Below the pieces are notes generated by a model, which was given only the letters and a program-made list of their open reading frames with translations, did not search any database and was not told the DNA's origin. Below, one piece after another: positions 1 through 9,997 of a stretch of DNA of 64,000 nucleotides (its first letter is position 1; each line of letters begins with the position of its first letter). A program made the position numbers and the translations under genes. Source of the stretch: Flavobacteriaceae bacterium (GTDB taxonomy: Bacteria > Bacteroidota > Bacteroidia > Flavobacteriales > Flavobacteriaceae); contig JAKITV010000002.1 of NCBI GenBank assembly GCA_021647885.1, positions 124,001-188,000 of the forward strand, read 5' to 3'.

Positions 1-436
1 TTAAAAACACGTCTCTTGATGCTTGTAATAATCCTGAGATATTGTCTGTTAAACCATCATCTTCACTATTCAACTCGTCATCAGAAATTGAAATAATAAA
101 TGAATCTTTTTTGTCACTATTGTCAAACTCTAAAGTCATTCCGCTAATATCAACGGTTTTGCCTTCATTAATAACAATAGGGTAACGCTTGGTGACATAC
201 CCTATTTTCTCAATTTTCAACACTTGTTCTCCTAAAGGAAGAATTGCTGTAAATTGAAACTCCCCATTTACATTGGTTGTAGCGATTTGCGAGGTTTCTT
301 CAATAGTAATTGTTACATCTGGAATGGGTTTTCCTGTGGTGGCATCAAGCACACTACCTTTTACTATTGTTTCTTGAGCAAAGGTTGTAAACGCAGAAAA
401 AATCCCTAATAAAATAATAAATAAACGTTTCTTCAT
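1..436 (-). CDS. Outer membrane protein / TonB receptor-like protein with carboxypeptidase-regulatory-like N-terminal domain (partial, continues past the window start)
   Basis: Minus-strand reading from ATG at 436 gives MKKRLFIILLGIFSAFTTFAQETIVKGSVLDATTGKPIPDVTITIEE..., a signal peptide followed by a CarboxypepD_reg-like domain; open at the window edge. Confidence 0.7.
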   Translation of the reverse strand, partial: MKKRLFIILLGIFSAFTTFAQETIVKGSVLDATTGKPIPDVTITIEETSQIATTNVNGEFQFTAILPLGEQVLKIEKIGYVTKRYPIVINEGKTVDISGMTLEFDNSDKKDSFIISISDDELNSEDDGLTDNISGLLQASRDVFL

Positions 437-574
437 GTTTAATTTTATAATTAGTATTTCTTTTTCTTAAATATTTTCATATTTAAGGCTAACAAATTTA
501 AGATATTTATTATTAATATTTACTTTTGGTGTAAGATTTGATTGAATCTTAATAAACAAACTATACATTACTAA

Positions 575-1627
575 ATGAAACAAAGGCAACATTGGTTAAT
601 TATGCTTTGCATTCTAACTTTTTTGAATGTAACTGCACAAGAAAAAAAGAGGTTTAAAATACATACTATAGCATTCTATAATTTAGAAAATCTATTTGAT
701 ACCATTAATGACACAACTAAGTTTGATGAGCGTAGCCCTATCATGGAAATGAAGGCTAATCGTGCAGAAGTCTATAAGAAGAAGGTACATAATATGGCTC
801 GTGTTATTGCAGATATTGGTTCGGATGTTACTCATAACACACCTGCCATTATTGGAGTTTCTGAAATAGAAAACAGAGAAGTGCTTGAAGATGTTGTTAA
901 TGACCCTTTTTTGTTGCAAAAAGATTATGGTATTGTACATTTTCATTCGCCTGATGTTCGTGGTATTGATGTGGGTTTATTATATCAGAAATCATTATTT
1001 ACGCCTATTTATACCAGCTCACATGAGCTTAAAATTTACGATGATCTTACTAGAAAACGTAGATATACAAGAGACCAATTATTAGTTAGTGGTAAATTAG
1101 AAGGTGAGATGATTCATATTATTGTTAGCCATTGGCCGTCACGAAGTGGTGGTGAAGCACGAAGCAGACCTAAACGTATTGCAGCAGCCAAACTAACTAA
1201 AAGGATTATGGATTCGCTTCAATCTATCGATCCTTATGCTAAGATTTTTACTATGGGAGATTTTAATGACAATCCAACCAATGCAAGTATAAAAGATATT
1301 TTAAAAGCGAAAAAAGACAGGAAAGATGTTGGACTAAAAGGCATCTATAATCCTATGGAGGCTATGGCTAAAAAAGGCTTAGGCTCTAATGCTTATAGAG
1401 ATTCTTGGAGTTTGTTCGATCAAATTCTAATTACTAAACCACTGCTTGAAAAAGATTATTCTTCGTTTCGGTTTTATAAAGCTGGTATTTTTGGAAAAAA
1501 TTATTTAATCAATAAAAAAGGACGCTGGAAAGGCTATCCTTTTAGAAGCTTTGCTGATGGTGGTTTTACAAATGGGTTTAGTGATCACTTTCCAGTTTAT
1601 GTATATGTAATTAAAGAGGTTAAATAA
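575..1627 (+). CDS. Endonuclease/exonuclease/phosphatase family protein, secreted
   Basis: ORF with signal peptide; AFYNLENLFDT, SEIENREVL, SHWPSRSGGE, GDFNDNP and SDHFPV motifs of the EEP superfamily. Confidence 0.88.
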   Translation: MKQRQHWLIMLCILTFLNVTAQEKKRFKIHTIAFYNLENLFDTINDTTKFDERSPIMEMKANRAEVYKKKVHNMARVIADIGSDVTHNTPAIIGVSEIENREVLEDVVNDPFLLQKDYGIVHFHSPDVRGIDVGLLYQKSLFTPIYTSSHELKIYDDLTRKRRYTRDQLLVSGKLEGEMIHIIVSHWPSRSGGEARSRPKRIAAAKLTKRIMDSLQSIDPYAKIFTMGDFNDNPTNASIKDILKAKKDRKDVGLKGIYNPMEAMAKKGLGSNAYRDSWSLFDQILITKPLLEKDYSSFRFYKAGIFGKNYLINKKGRWKGYPFRSFADGGFTNGFSDHFPVYVYVIKEVK

Positions 1628-1680
1628 ACGCTTTCTTTATAATGAGTCGCCCTAAAATAAACTGATTCAACCTTTACAAA

Positions 1681-2370
1681 ATGAAAAAGGCATTATTCAT
1701 ATTACTAACATTAGTAAGTTTTCAATCTATAATTGGGCAAACCGAAATTATTAAAGAAACCGATAAGCTTTATAGAGAAGATCAATTTTATTTTGGAGTT
1801 ACCTATAACCTATTAGGGAACATGCCGCAAGCCATGTCACAAAATGGGTTCTCAAGTGGTTTTCATTTAGGCTTTATTAGAGACATGCCTATTAATAAAA
1901 GTAGAACTTTGGCATTTGGTTTAGGGTTAGGATATTCGGCAAATTCGTACAATCAAAACCTGTTAATTTCCAAAGATCAGTCAGGGAACTTAAATTATAG
2001 CTTTCTTGAAAGCGCATCATTTAGTAAAAATAAATTCTCAACTCATTTAATTGAAATTCCTCTTGAGTTTAGATGGAGGTCTTCAACAGAGACTTCGTAT
2101 AAATTTTGGAGGATATATTCAGGGTTTAAGTTAGGATATTTGCTTGCTTCCACTTCAAAGTTTAAGGGTTCGGGGCAAAGCATAAAACAAAAAAACATTT
2201 CCCAACTTGAAAAGCTTCAATATGGTTTAACTATAAGTATTGGTTATAATACATGGAATGCCTATTTATATTATGCGCTTAACCCTATTTTTAAAAATGA
2301 AGCTAATCTTGATGGAGAACCTTTAGATATTATTGCCATTAAAATTGGGCTAATATTTTATATATTATAA
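1681..2370 (+). CDS. PorT-like outer membrane beta-barrel protein
   Basis: Signal peptide, beta-barrel-like alternation, IEIPLEFRWRS motif typical of PorT family proteins. Confidence 0.65.
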   Translation: MKKALFILLTLVSFQSIIGQTEIIKETDKLYREDQFYFGVTYNLLGNMPQAMSQNGFSSGFHLGFIRDMPINKSRTLAFGLGLGYSANSYNQNLLISKDQSGNLNYSFLESASFSKNKFSTHLIEIPLEFRWRSSTETSYKFWRIYSGFKLGYLLASTSKFKGSGQSIKQKNISQLEKLQYGLTISIGYNTWNAYLYYALNPIFKNEANLDGEPLDIIAIKIGLIFYIL

Positions 2371-2378
2371 TTCTTGTT

Positions 2379-2415
2379 ATTCCTGCGAATCCCGATAATC
2401 ATTGGGAAGTAATCT
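2379..2415. repeat. REP-like element, degenerate copy
   Basis: ATTCCTGCGAATCCCGATAATCATTGGGAAGTAATCT, near-identical to 49413-49449. Confidence 0.7.
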
Positions 2416-2416
2416 A

Positions 2417-3022
2417 CTATAACCAATAGTTTAGTAAAATTAGTTGCGGGATCACTCCAACAAAAAATCCTATTATTAACTCAATATTTGTATGTACCTT
2501 TAGGTGAAGCCTAGATGTTGCAATAGCACCAATTGCAATAGTAAATAAAGCAATTAAACCATTAACATTAATATTGAAATGAATGCTTAACGCAATAAAA
2601 AACATAAACACACCTGCTGATGCAATCATGTGTATGCTTACTTTAAAGTTTAGTGCTGCTAATATTAAACAGGTAAGTGTAGAAAGTAAAACACCAACAA
2701 AAAAGTAATATAGTTCTGCAATTTCATTATTTGGAAAAATACGTTGAATAATGACAAACACAATAACACAATTTATTAACAATGGCAGAATACGTTCTTT
2801 AGTTGTTGCTAAATGTATCGTGTTTATTTTACCTAATGTTCTTAATAAAAAAAAAAGTAGTATTGGAAGGAGGATCGTAAGTAATGCTAACGAAAATAAT
2901 TTGGCCTTAATTATCGGTAATGGAATAAATCGAGGTGATTTTGAAAAATAAAAAACAACACCTAAAAAAGGCATTAGTAAAGGATGAAAAATATATGATA
3001 TGCTTTTTAAAAGAGCGTTCAT
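2417..3022 (-). CDS. Multi-pass membrane protein of unknown function
   Basis: 201 aa ORF with several hydrophobic helices, abutting rpoN. Confidence 0.6.
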   Translation of the reverse strand: MNALLKSISYIFHPLLMPFLGVVFYFSKSPRFIPLPIIKAKLFSLALLTILLPILLFFLLRTLGKINTIHLATTKERILPLLINCVIVFVIIQRIFPNNEIAELYYFFVGVLLSTLTCLILAALNFKVSIHMIASAGVFMFFIALSIHFNINVNGLIALFTIAIGAIATSRLHLKVHTNIELIIGFFVGVIPQLILLNYWL

Positions 3023-4480
3023 TTAAATTTGTTTTCTTAATCTGGCTACCGAAATATCTAGCTGTTCTCTATATTTTGCAATAGTTCGTCGCGCAATTGG
3101 ATATCCTTTTTCTTTTAGGGTTATTGCCAATTTTTCGTCTGTTAAAGGTTTTTTCTTGTCTTCATTTTCAATTACGGTTTCCAATATTTTTTTAATCTCA
3201 CGTGTTGAGACTTCTTCACCTTGGTCGTTGGTCATAGACTCACTAAAAAACTCTTTAATTAATTTTGTGCCATATGGTGTATCTACATACTTACTATTGG
3301 CAACTCTAGAAACAGTGGAAACATCCATTTCAATTTCATCTGCGATATCTTTTAAAATCATGGGTTTTAACTTAAGCTCATCTCCTGTTAAAAAATAGTC
3401 ACGTTGATAATGCATAATAGCACTCATAGTTACAAATAATGTTTGTTGACGTTGTTTAATGGCTTCAATAAACCACTTGGCTGCATCTAATTTTTGTTTT
3501 ATAAACTGAACAGCTTCTTTTTGAGATTTCGATTTTTGTTTAGCTTCTTTATAACCTTTGAGCATATTACTATATTCTCGCGACACATGAAGCTCTGGTG
3601 CATTTCTTCCATTTAAGGTAAGCTCTAACTGTGTATCAACAATCTTAATTGTAAAATCGGGTACTACATGTTCTGCTATTCTATTATTTCCTGAATAAGA
3701 ACCACCAGGTTTTGGGTTTAATCGCTCAATTTCTAAAATGGCATCTTTAAGTTGACTCTTGTTTACATTAAATTTTTTAAGTAGCTTTTTGTAGTGCTTT
3801 TTTGAAAATTGATCGAAAGCTTTTTCTATAATATATGTAGCTAATTCTACGTTAGGCGTTTGCTTCTTGTTTTTTAATTGAATTAGTAAACATTCCTGTA
3901 AATTTCTTGCTGCTACTCCTATAGGTTCAAGCTGTTGCACAATTAATAGGACACTTTTAATTCTTTCTTCGGTTGTATAAATGTTTTGAGTAAATGCCAG
4001 ATCATCCATAATATCTGTTAAAGAGCGACGTAAATAACCACTGCTATCTACACTGCCTACAAGAAATTCGGCAATTTTATATTCTTCTTCATCTAGCCTA
4101 AATGTATTTAATTGCGATATTAAATGTTGTGTAAATGAAATTCCTGAAGCATAAGGAATATTTTTATCCTCATCGTCTGCACTATAATTATTGGCTTGGG
4201 TTCTATAGTCTGGTATTTCATCATCGCTTAAATAATCATCAACATTAATATCATCGGCAGCAATGGTTTCACTATCATTAATTTCTTCGGAAGTATTAGA
4301 GAGATCATCATCAAATTCATCGGTGTTCTCTTTTCCGCCTTCAAGTGCAGGATTTTCTTCTAGCTCTTGTTTTAAACGCTGCTCAAAGGCTAATGTAGGC
4401 AATTGTATGAGCTTCATCAGCTGGATTTGCTGAGGTGACAATTTTTGAGATAATTTGAATTGTAAAAACTGTTTAAGCAT
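3023..4480 (-). CDS. rpoN: RNA polymerase sigma-54 factor
   Basis: QLSQKLSPQQIQLMKLIQLPTLAFEQRLKQELEENPAL N-terminus, sigma-54 core, C-terminal ARRTIAKYREQL RpoN box. Confidence 0.96.
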   Translation of the reverse strand: MLKQFLQFKLSQKLSPQQIQLMKLIQLPTLAFEQRLKQELEENPALEGGKENTDEFDDDLSNTSEEINDSETIAADDINVDDYLSDDEIPDYRTQANNYSADDEDKNIPYASGISFTQHLISQLNTFRLDEEEYKIAEFLVGSVDSSGYLRRSLTDIMDDLAFTQNIYTTEERIKSVLLIVQQLEPIGVAARNLQECLLIQLKNKKQTPNVELATYIIEKAFDQFSKKHYKKLLKKFNVNKSQLKDAILEIERLNPKPGGSYSGNNRIAEHVVPDFTIKIVDTQLELTLNGRNAPELHVSREYSNMLKGYKEAKQKSKSQKEAVQFIKQKLDAAKWFIEAIKQRQQTLFVTMSAIMHYQRDYFLTGDELKLKPMILKDIADEIEMDVSTVSRVANSKYVDTPYGTKLIKEFFSESMTNDQGEEVSTREIKKILETVIENEDKKKPLTDEKLAITLKEKGYPIARRTIAKYREQLDISVARLRKQI

Positions 4481-4525
4481 AATTTGTTTTAGAATATCTA
4501 ATAAAAGTAATGAAACTATTTAAAA

Positions 4526-4558
4526 AAACCTCACAGGTTTTAAAAACCTGTGAGGTTT
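4526..4558. terminator. Intrinsic terminator-like hairpin downstream of asnS
   Basis: AAACCTCACAGGTTTT-A-AAAACCTGTGAGGTTT near-perfect inverted repeat between asnS end and rpoN start. Confidence 0.6.
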
Positions 4559-4566
4559 AATGTTTT

Positions 4567-5997
4567 TTAAAACTCAGCATTTTGTGGCGTTCTAGGATAA
4601 GGAATAACATCCCTAATATTACTCATTCCAGTTACAAACATTACTAAACGCTCAAAACCTAATCCAAATCCAGAATGTACAGCTGTTCCATATTTACGTA
4701 AGTCTAAATACCACCATAACTCTTCTTCAGAAATATCTAAAGCAGCCATTTTTCCTTTAAGTACGTCTAATCGTTCTTCACGTTGTGCACCTCCAACAAT
4801 TTCGCCAATTGCTGGAAATAAGATATCCATGGCACGAACTGTTTTTCCATCTTCATTTAAACGCATATAAAAGGCTTTAATATTTGCAGGATAATCAAAC
4901 AAAATAACAGGACATTTAAAATGTTTTTCTACTAAAAAACGTTCGTGTTCACTTTGCAAATCGGCTCCCCATTCTTCAATTATGTATTTGAATTTCTTTT
5001 TCTTGTTGGGTTTGCAGTTTCGCAAAATATCTATGGCCTCTGTATAACTAACACGTTTAAAGTTATTATCTACAACAAACCTCAACTTTTCGGTTAAGGT
5101 CATTTCGTTACGTTCGGTTTGAGGCTTTGTTTTATCTTCTTGTATTAAGCGTTGTTCTAAAAACGCTAAATCTTCTTTATTGTTTTCGAGAACATAATTT
5201 AAAACATATTTCATAAAGTCTTCTGCCAAATCCATATTTCCTGCTAAATCCATGAAAGCAACTTCGGGTTCTATCATCCAAAATTCTGATAAATGACGTG
5301 ATGTGTTGGAGTTTTCTGCTCTAAATGTTGGGCCAAATGTATAGACTTTGCCCAAAGACATGGCATAAGTCTCTGCTTCTAATTGTCCTGAAACGGTTAG
5401 GTTGGTTTCCTTACCAAAGAAATCTTGAGTGTAATCTACTTCCCCATTATCGTTTAAAGGAGGGTTTTTTGCATCTAGCAAACTTACACGAAACATTTCA
5501 CCTGCTCCTTCGGCATCACTTCCTGTAATTATTGGAGTGTGCATATAGTAAAACCCATTATCATTAAAATATTTGTGAATAGCAAAAGACAAAGCTGAAC
5601 GTAATCGCATAACAGCACTAAAGGTATTTGTTCTTATGCGTAGATGTGCGTTTTCCCTTAAAAACTCAAACGTATGTTTTTTTGGCTGAATAGGATAATC
5701 ATCAGGATTAGAATCTCCAAGAATGTTAATGGATGCAACTTGTATTTCTACAGTTTGCCCTTTGCCTTGGCTTTCTACCAAAATACCTTTTATATGTACT
5801 GCAGCTCCAGTTGTAATTCGCTTTAAAATGGATTCATCTGTATTTTCAAAATCAATTACACACTGTATATTATTAATTGTAGAGCCATCATTTAAAGCGA
5901 TAAAACGATTTGCTCTAAAGGTTCTTACCCAACCTTTAATCTCTATTTCAGTTTCCTTTTTGCTTTGAGATAATAATTTGGCTACTGTATGCTTCAT
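4567..5997 (-). CDS. asnS: Asparagine--tRNA ligase
   Basis: Class II aaRS motifs (FRAENSNTSRHLSEFWMIEPE, GLGFERLVMFVTGMSNIRDVIPYPRTP); internal start MKHTVAK preferred over the longer ORF start. Confidence 0.95.
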   Translation of the reverse strand: MKHTVAKLLSQSKKETEIEIKGWVRTFRANRFIALNDGSTINNIQCVIDFENTDESILKRITTGAAVHIKGILVESQGKGQTVEIQVASINILGDSNPDDYPIQPKKHTFEFLRENAHLRIRTNTFSAVMRLRSALSFAIHKYFNDNGFYYMHTPIITGSDAEGAGEMFRVSLLDAKNPPLNDNGEVDYTQDFFGKETNLTVSGQLEAETYAMSLGKVYTFGPTFRAENSNTSRHLSEFWMIEPEVAFMDLAGNMDLAEDFMKYVLNYVLENNKEDLAFLEQRLIQEDKTKPQTERNEMTLTEKLRFVVDNNFKRVSYTEAIDILRNCKPNKKKKFKYIIEEWGADLQSEHERFLVEKHFKCPVILFDYPANIKAFYMRLNEDGKTVRAMDILFPAIGEIVGGAQREERLDVLKGKMAALDISEEELWWYLDLRKYGTAVHSGFGLGFERLVMFVTGMSNIRDVIPYPRTPQNAEF

Positions 5998-6083
5998 TGT
6001 AAATACATTTAATTTAGTGTGCAAAGATAAAAAAAGCCAATCGGCTTTCAGGTATCTACAGAAGAAAAAACAGCTTTTTAGTA

Positions 6084-8783
6084 TTAATATTTGAACAGGA
6101 TAGATAATAATAAAAAACGTTCTTGAAGATTGTACTCAAAAATAGAAGTTGAAAAATCTGAAGTATTAATACTCTTATATAAATTGTTATTTAATAAATT
6201 GTTCGCTTTAAGTAAATATTCTATTTTGCCTTTTTTAGGTTTATAACTCAATAATGCATCTATAAATAAATCTCCTGAAATATTTGCTCCTAAATCTGGA
6301 TTAAAATATTGAGAATTGAGGATAAATTTAAAATTACCTTTAATGTATTTTGCCTTAAAGTCATTCTGAAAAGAAGTAAATGAATTTGTTGTATTACTAT
6401 CTATGCTTTTAAACACATTATTTCTAAACGAAATTTTGTTTTCAAAATTAAGAGGTTTTTTAAACCCAGTTCTTATATGAAATTGCCCAAAGAGTGATTT
6501 GCTTCTGTTATTTCTTAATCCAGAATCATTAATAATATTTTGATATTCGCTAATTGAGTATGAGCTATTAACATTAATTGTTGATCTTAAAAAATGAATG
6601 TACTTCTCAGAATCAAGCCTAAAATCTAATCTGTTATTGTTTGTTATCCTAACTTTTGAAGTAAAAAAGCTAATATCTTCATCAACATTTAGCTGATTTA
6701 TATAGTCAAATTTTCTAAAGCTATACGTCGTACTTATATTAAATTGAAATAAGTTGTAAAAATCATTTATTCTAAATCCAAAAGTAGATGATTGATTATT
6801 GAATAAGTTAAAGTTAAATTCGTTATTGGTTAACGCTCTATTATTAATCAAAATTAATCCAGAATATACATTATTCGCATTAGGCAACTGGTTTGATAAT
6901 CTATAATTAGTATAAAAATGAGATTCTCTATTTAGAAAATAATTTATAGACAATAAAGGATAAATACCAAAGGTTGATGTATTTAATCTAGTGTTTATAT
7001 TATTATCGTTAAGGTTCACATTAAATAATTCATTCTTTATTTCGGTTGCAAATCTCCATTTTCCATATTTAAATTGATAATTTATATCAGCATACGTTTT
7101 AGTTAATTTATAATAAATAGTATTTGTTATAGGTGTATTATTAATGAGAATGCCTTGTAAATCGGAATCAACAAAATTTTCTTTAAAATCATATCCTAAA
7201 GAAAATGAGATTTCATTCTTTTTAATTTTTGAAAACAATGATGCTTCTGCATTAAAATTATTCTTTTTAAAATTAATATCTTGTAGTATATTATCAACTT
7301 CTGTTATTATGTTAACGCTTTGTGGTATGCTGTTAGTAGAAAGGCTTGTTGAAAACTGAAAAACATTAGTATTATTAATTCTATATGTGTATTCTAAATT
7401 ATTTTTTAAAAACAAATCTTTGCTTTCAGTAATGTTTTTAAAGCTACTCTCATTATTAAACCCATTAGATGTGTTTTCAATATTTTGAGAATCAAGTTTC
7501 CCTACTGATGTTAGAAGCGATTTTTTGTTAATATTATATATCAATTCATATTCAAGTGTATTGATAAGCGGTTTCTTGTTAAAATTATTTTGGGTTGAAA
7601 CATTTATTTGTTCATTATCAAAGTTATAAACTGTATTGGTAACTTCATTTCTGATTAATTTATCTTTAAATAAATTATAATTAAATCTAAATGATAGTTT
7701 TTTACTAAACTTATAAAGTGAATTGATACTACCAAAATAGTTGTTGTTTACTCTTGTCCTGTTATCTGGTAAGTTGGAATTAAAGTTATTATTAACCAAG
7801 TTATTTGTTCTTTGTGCAACTTCATTTAATTTAGCTATATCAAAAGAGTTAGAATTAAAATTATAAGGCGTGTAATTTTCTCCAATGTTATTATGACTAA
7901 TTGTTGAAAACCCTTTCAGTTTTTTTGAAACAGAAATAAGATTGGTTTTAAAATAGGTTTTATTTTCTGCACCAAAACCTATTTCAGCATTGCCAGATAT
8001 ATCTGTTTTTCCTTTTTTTAAAATAAGATTTATTGCTACATCATCGGAACTTTTAACACCTTTTAATAAATGATTGGTGTTATAATCTTCTATTGCTTGT
8101 ACTTCTTCAATAATTTCAGAATCTATATTTTTTGTGCCAATAATATAGTTTCCATTAAACAAGTTGTCACCATCTAATAAAACTCTTATTACTTGCTTTC
8201 CTTTAAATTTTATAATGCCTTTTTCGTTTATAGAAATTCCTGGCAATTTCTTTAATAAATCTTCAACAACACGCTCACTTCCATCTTTAAATTGATTAAC
8301 ATTATAAACCGTTGTGTCTTTTTTAACTATAATAGGTTTTTTCTTTCCTTCAATAAAAACCTCCTCTAATTCGGTTAAACGCTGTTGTAATTTAAAATCT
8401 AATTTATAGGTGTGTTTTTCTGAATTAAAAAGTATAACCTCATTGCTTAATGATAAATGGCTAATAATAGAAGTCTCAATTATTAATTTTGAGAAGTCAG
8501 CAGGCAACTCAATTGTGTAAAATCCCTTTTCATTTGTTGAAGTAAAGTTTATCAACTTACCACCTAAAGTTTTTACTAAAACATTTACATAAGGTATTAC
8601 CTCTTCCGTTTCATATTCAGTAATATTTCCCTTTAAAATATGTTGTGCAAAAGAATTAAAAGAAAAGAAAAAGAACAAAACCATACCTAAAAGTATGGTT
8701 TTGTTCTTTTTATAAATCTTAAAAATATTATTCTTTAATATAGGTTTCAATGTTCTTTTTTGGAATTGACATATAACCTCCAT
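6084..8783 (-). CDS. Outer membrane beta-barrel / TonB-dependent receptor-like protein with carboxypeptidase-like regulatory domain
   Basis: Signal peptide (MVLFFFFSFNSFAQ), CarboxypepD_reg-like domain, plug-like segment VVEDLLKKLPGISINEKG...VLLDGDNLF, long C-terminal beta-barrel. Start codon uncertain: the ORF overlaps the upstream GLPGLI gene. Confidence 0.8.
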   Translation of the reverse strand: MEVICQFQKRTLKPILKNNIFKIYKKNKTILLGMVLFFFFSFNSFAQHILKGNITEYETEEVIPYVNVLVKTLGGKLINFTSTNEKGFYTIELPADFSKLIIETSIISHLSLSNEVILFNSEKHTYKLDFKLQQRLTELEEVFIEGKKKPIIVKKDTTVYNVNQFKDGSERVVEDLLKKLPGISINEKGIIKFKGKQVIRVLLDGDNLFNGNYIIGTKNIDSEIIEEVQAIEDYNTNHLLKGVKSSDDVAINLILKKGKTDISGNAEIGFGAENKTYFKTNLISVSKKLKGFSTISHNNIGENYTPYNFNSNSFDIAKLNEVAQRTNNLVNNNFNSNLPDNRTRVNNNYFGSINSLYKFSKKLSFRFNYNLFKDKLIRNEVTNTVYNFDNEQINVSTQNNFNKKPLINTLEYELIYNINKKSLLTSVGKLDSQNIENTSNGFNNESSFKNITESKDLFLKNNLEYTYRINNTNVFQFSTSLSTNSIPQSVNIITEVDNILQDINFKKNNFNAEASLFSKIKKNEISFSLGYDFKENFVDSDLQGILINNTPITNTIYYKLTKTYADINYQFKYGKWRFATEIKNELFNVNLNDNNINTRLNTSTFGIYPLLSINYFLNRESHFYTNYRLSNQLPNANNVYSGLILINNRALTNNEFNFNLFNNQSSTFGFRINDFYNLFQFNISTTYSFRKFDYINQLNVDEDISFFTSKVRITNNNRLDFRLDSEKYIHFLRSTINVNSSYSISEYQNIINDSGLRNNRSKSLFGQFHIRTGFKKPLNFENKISFRNNVFKSIDSNTTNSFTSFQNDFKAKYIKGNFKFILNSQYFNPDLGANISGDLFIDALLSYKPKKGKIEYLLKANNLLNNNLYKSINTSDFSTSIFEYNLQERFLLLSILFKY

Positions 8784-9477
8784 CTGGATCTGTATAAGAC
8801 AAAAGTTCTTCATACTTGCGCTTGTACAAAGCAATAAAATCGTCCCAGGAAATAGCTTTGTCGATGTTTTTAACAAAAGGATTATCTATCTCTGCTTTTA
8901 CGTTTTTAATTTCTATTGTGTTCGCATTCATTTTAAAAACGCCATCAATAGATTCTACACTCAAAATTAAACCTGGCAATCCCCCAAACTTCCAAGGTCC
9001 AGTATTAAGCTGTACTTTTGTTGTAAAATAGGCTCTATAATCCCTGCCTCTATAATGTGTTGTTGCTTCTTGACATTTGTAACCTAATATGTCTTTATAA
9101 TTGTCTTTAAGAGACCAATTAAATATTTTTATATGGTCTTTAACAAGATAAAACTTAGACATTATTCGTTCATCCATAAAAAATTGTCCATTTCTTAAAT
9201 CTTTAAAAACTATAGGATTTTTATTAGGTCGGATTCGTAAAATAATGCCTCCTTCTTCTTTATCTTCTTCATCTATAAAATTAGAAATACCCAAAAAATC
9301 CATTTCATAAGCTGCAACACTTTTATTAGCAATTAAAACAGCATTAACACTAGTCTCTCTAGGCATTCCCTCAAGAAATAAAGTATGGTTGTAATTAACT
9401 ACAATAACACCCTCTTTAATTCCTCTCTGTCCATAACAAAATGAGGTAATAAACAATAAACAGTAAATTATTTTCAT
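8728..9477 (-). CDS. GLPGLI family protein
   Basis: Contains the diagnostic WKFGGLPGLILSVESIDG motif; signal peptide. Confidence 0.93.
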   Translation of the reverse strand: MKIIYCLLFITSFCYGQRGIKEGVIVVNYNHTLFLEGMPRETSVNAVLIANKSVAAYEMDFLGISNFIDEEDKEEGGIILRIRPNKNPIVFKDLRNGQFFMDERIMSKFYLVKDHIKIFNWSLKDNYKDILGYKCQEATTHYRGRDYRAYFTTKVQLNTGPWKFGGLPGLILSVESIDGVFKMNANTIEIKNVKAEIDNPFVKNIDKAISWDDFIALYKRKYEELLSYTDPDGGYMSIPKKNIETYIKE

Positions 9478-9550
9478 AGTTTTATTAATAAAAGATTTCT
9501 AACGTAGAAATTAGAAATCTTTTTAATAGTATTTATTCAACAAAATTATG

Positions 9551-9805
9551 TTACTCTATAGCCTTTTTAGCCTTTACTAATGCACCACCACAAGCCGCAA
9601 TTTCTGAAGCTGAACCACAACCTGCCGCACAAGATGTGTAAGAACTATGATATTGACCCATATAATATACATCAACGGTACAACACGTAGTACATACTTT
9701 TTCATTTGGATTACTATCCAACTTTAGGGCATTTTCTGTAACATCGCTATTTGCAAAAGACATAATCCCAAACATTAGCACAAATAAAATAAGAATTTTT
9801 TTCAT
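9551..9805 (-). CDS. Small secreted cysteine-rich peptide, unknown function
   Basis: 84 aa: signal peptide MKKILILFVLMFGIMSFANS, then VCTTCCTVDVYYMGQYHSSYTSCAAGCGSASEIAACGG with six Cys. Confidence 0.65.
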   Translation of the reverse strand: MKKILILFVLMFGIMSFANSDVTENALKLDSNPNEKVCTTCCTVDVYYMGQYHSSYTSCAAGCGSASEIAACGGALVKAKKAIE

Positions 9806-9997
9806 AATAATTAAATTTAAGTTAAATAAAAACTATAACTCAACAAGAATTATAACTATCAAATTATTTGATAAGCAAATAAACACATTTGTTAAATAAC
9901 TTAAATGTGGTTTTACCACATATTTTTGCCCTTTTGCAAACCTTAAAGAAACTATTTATATATTTGATTAATAGATTAATAGATTAATAACTATTTG

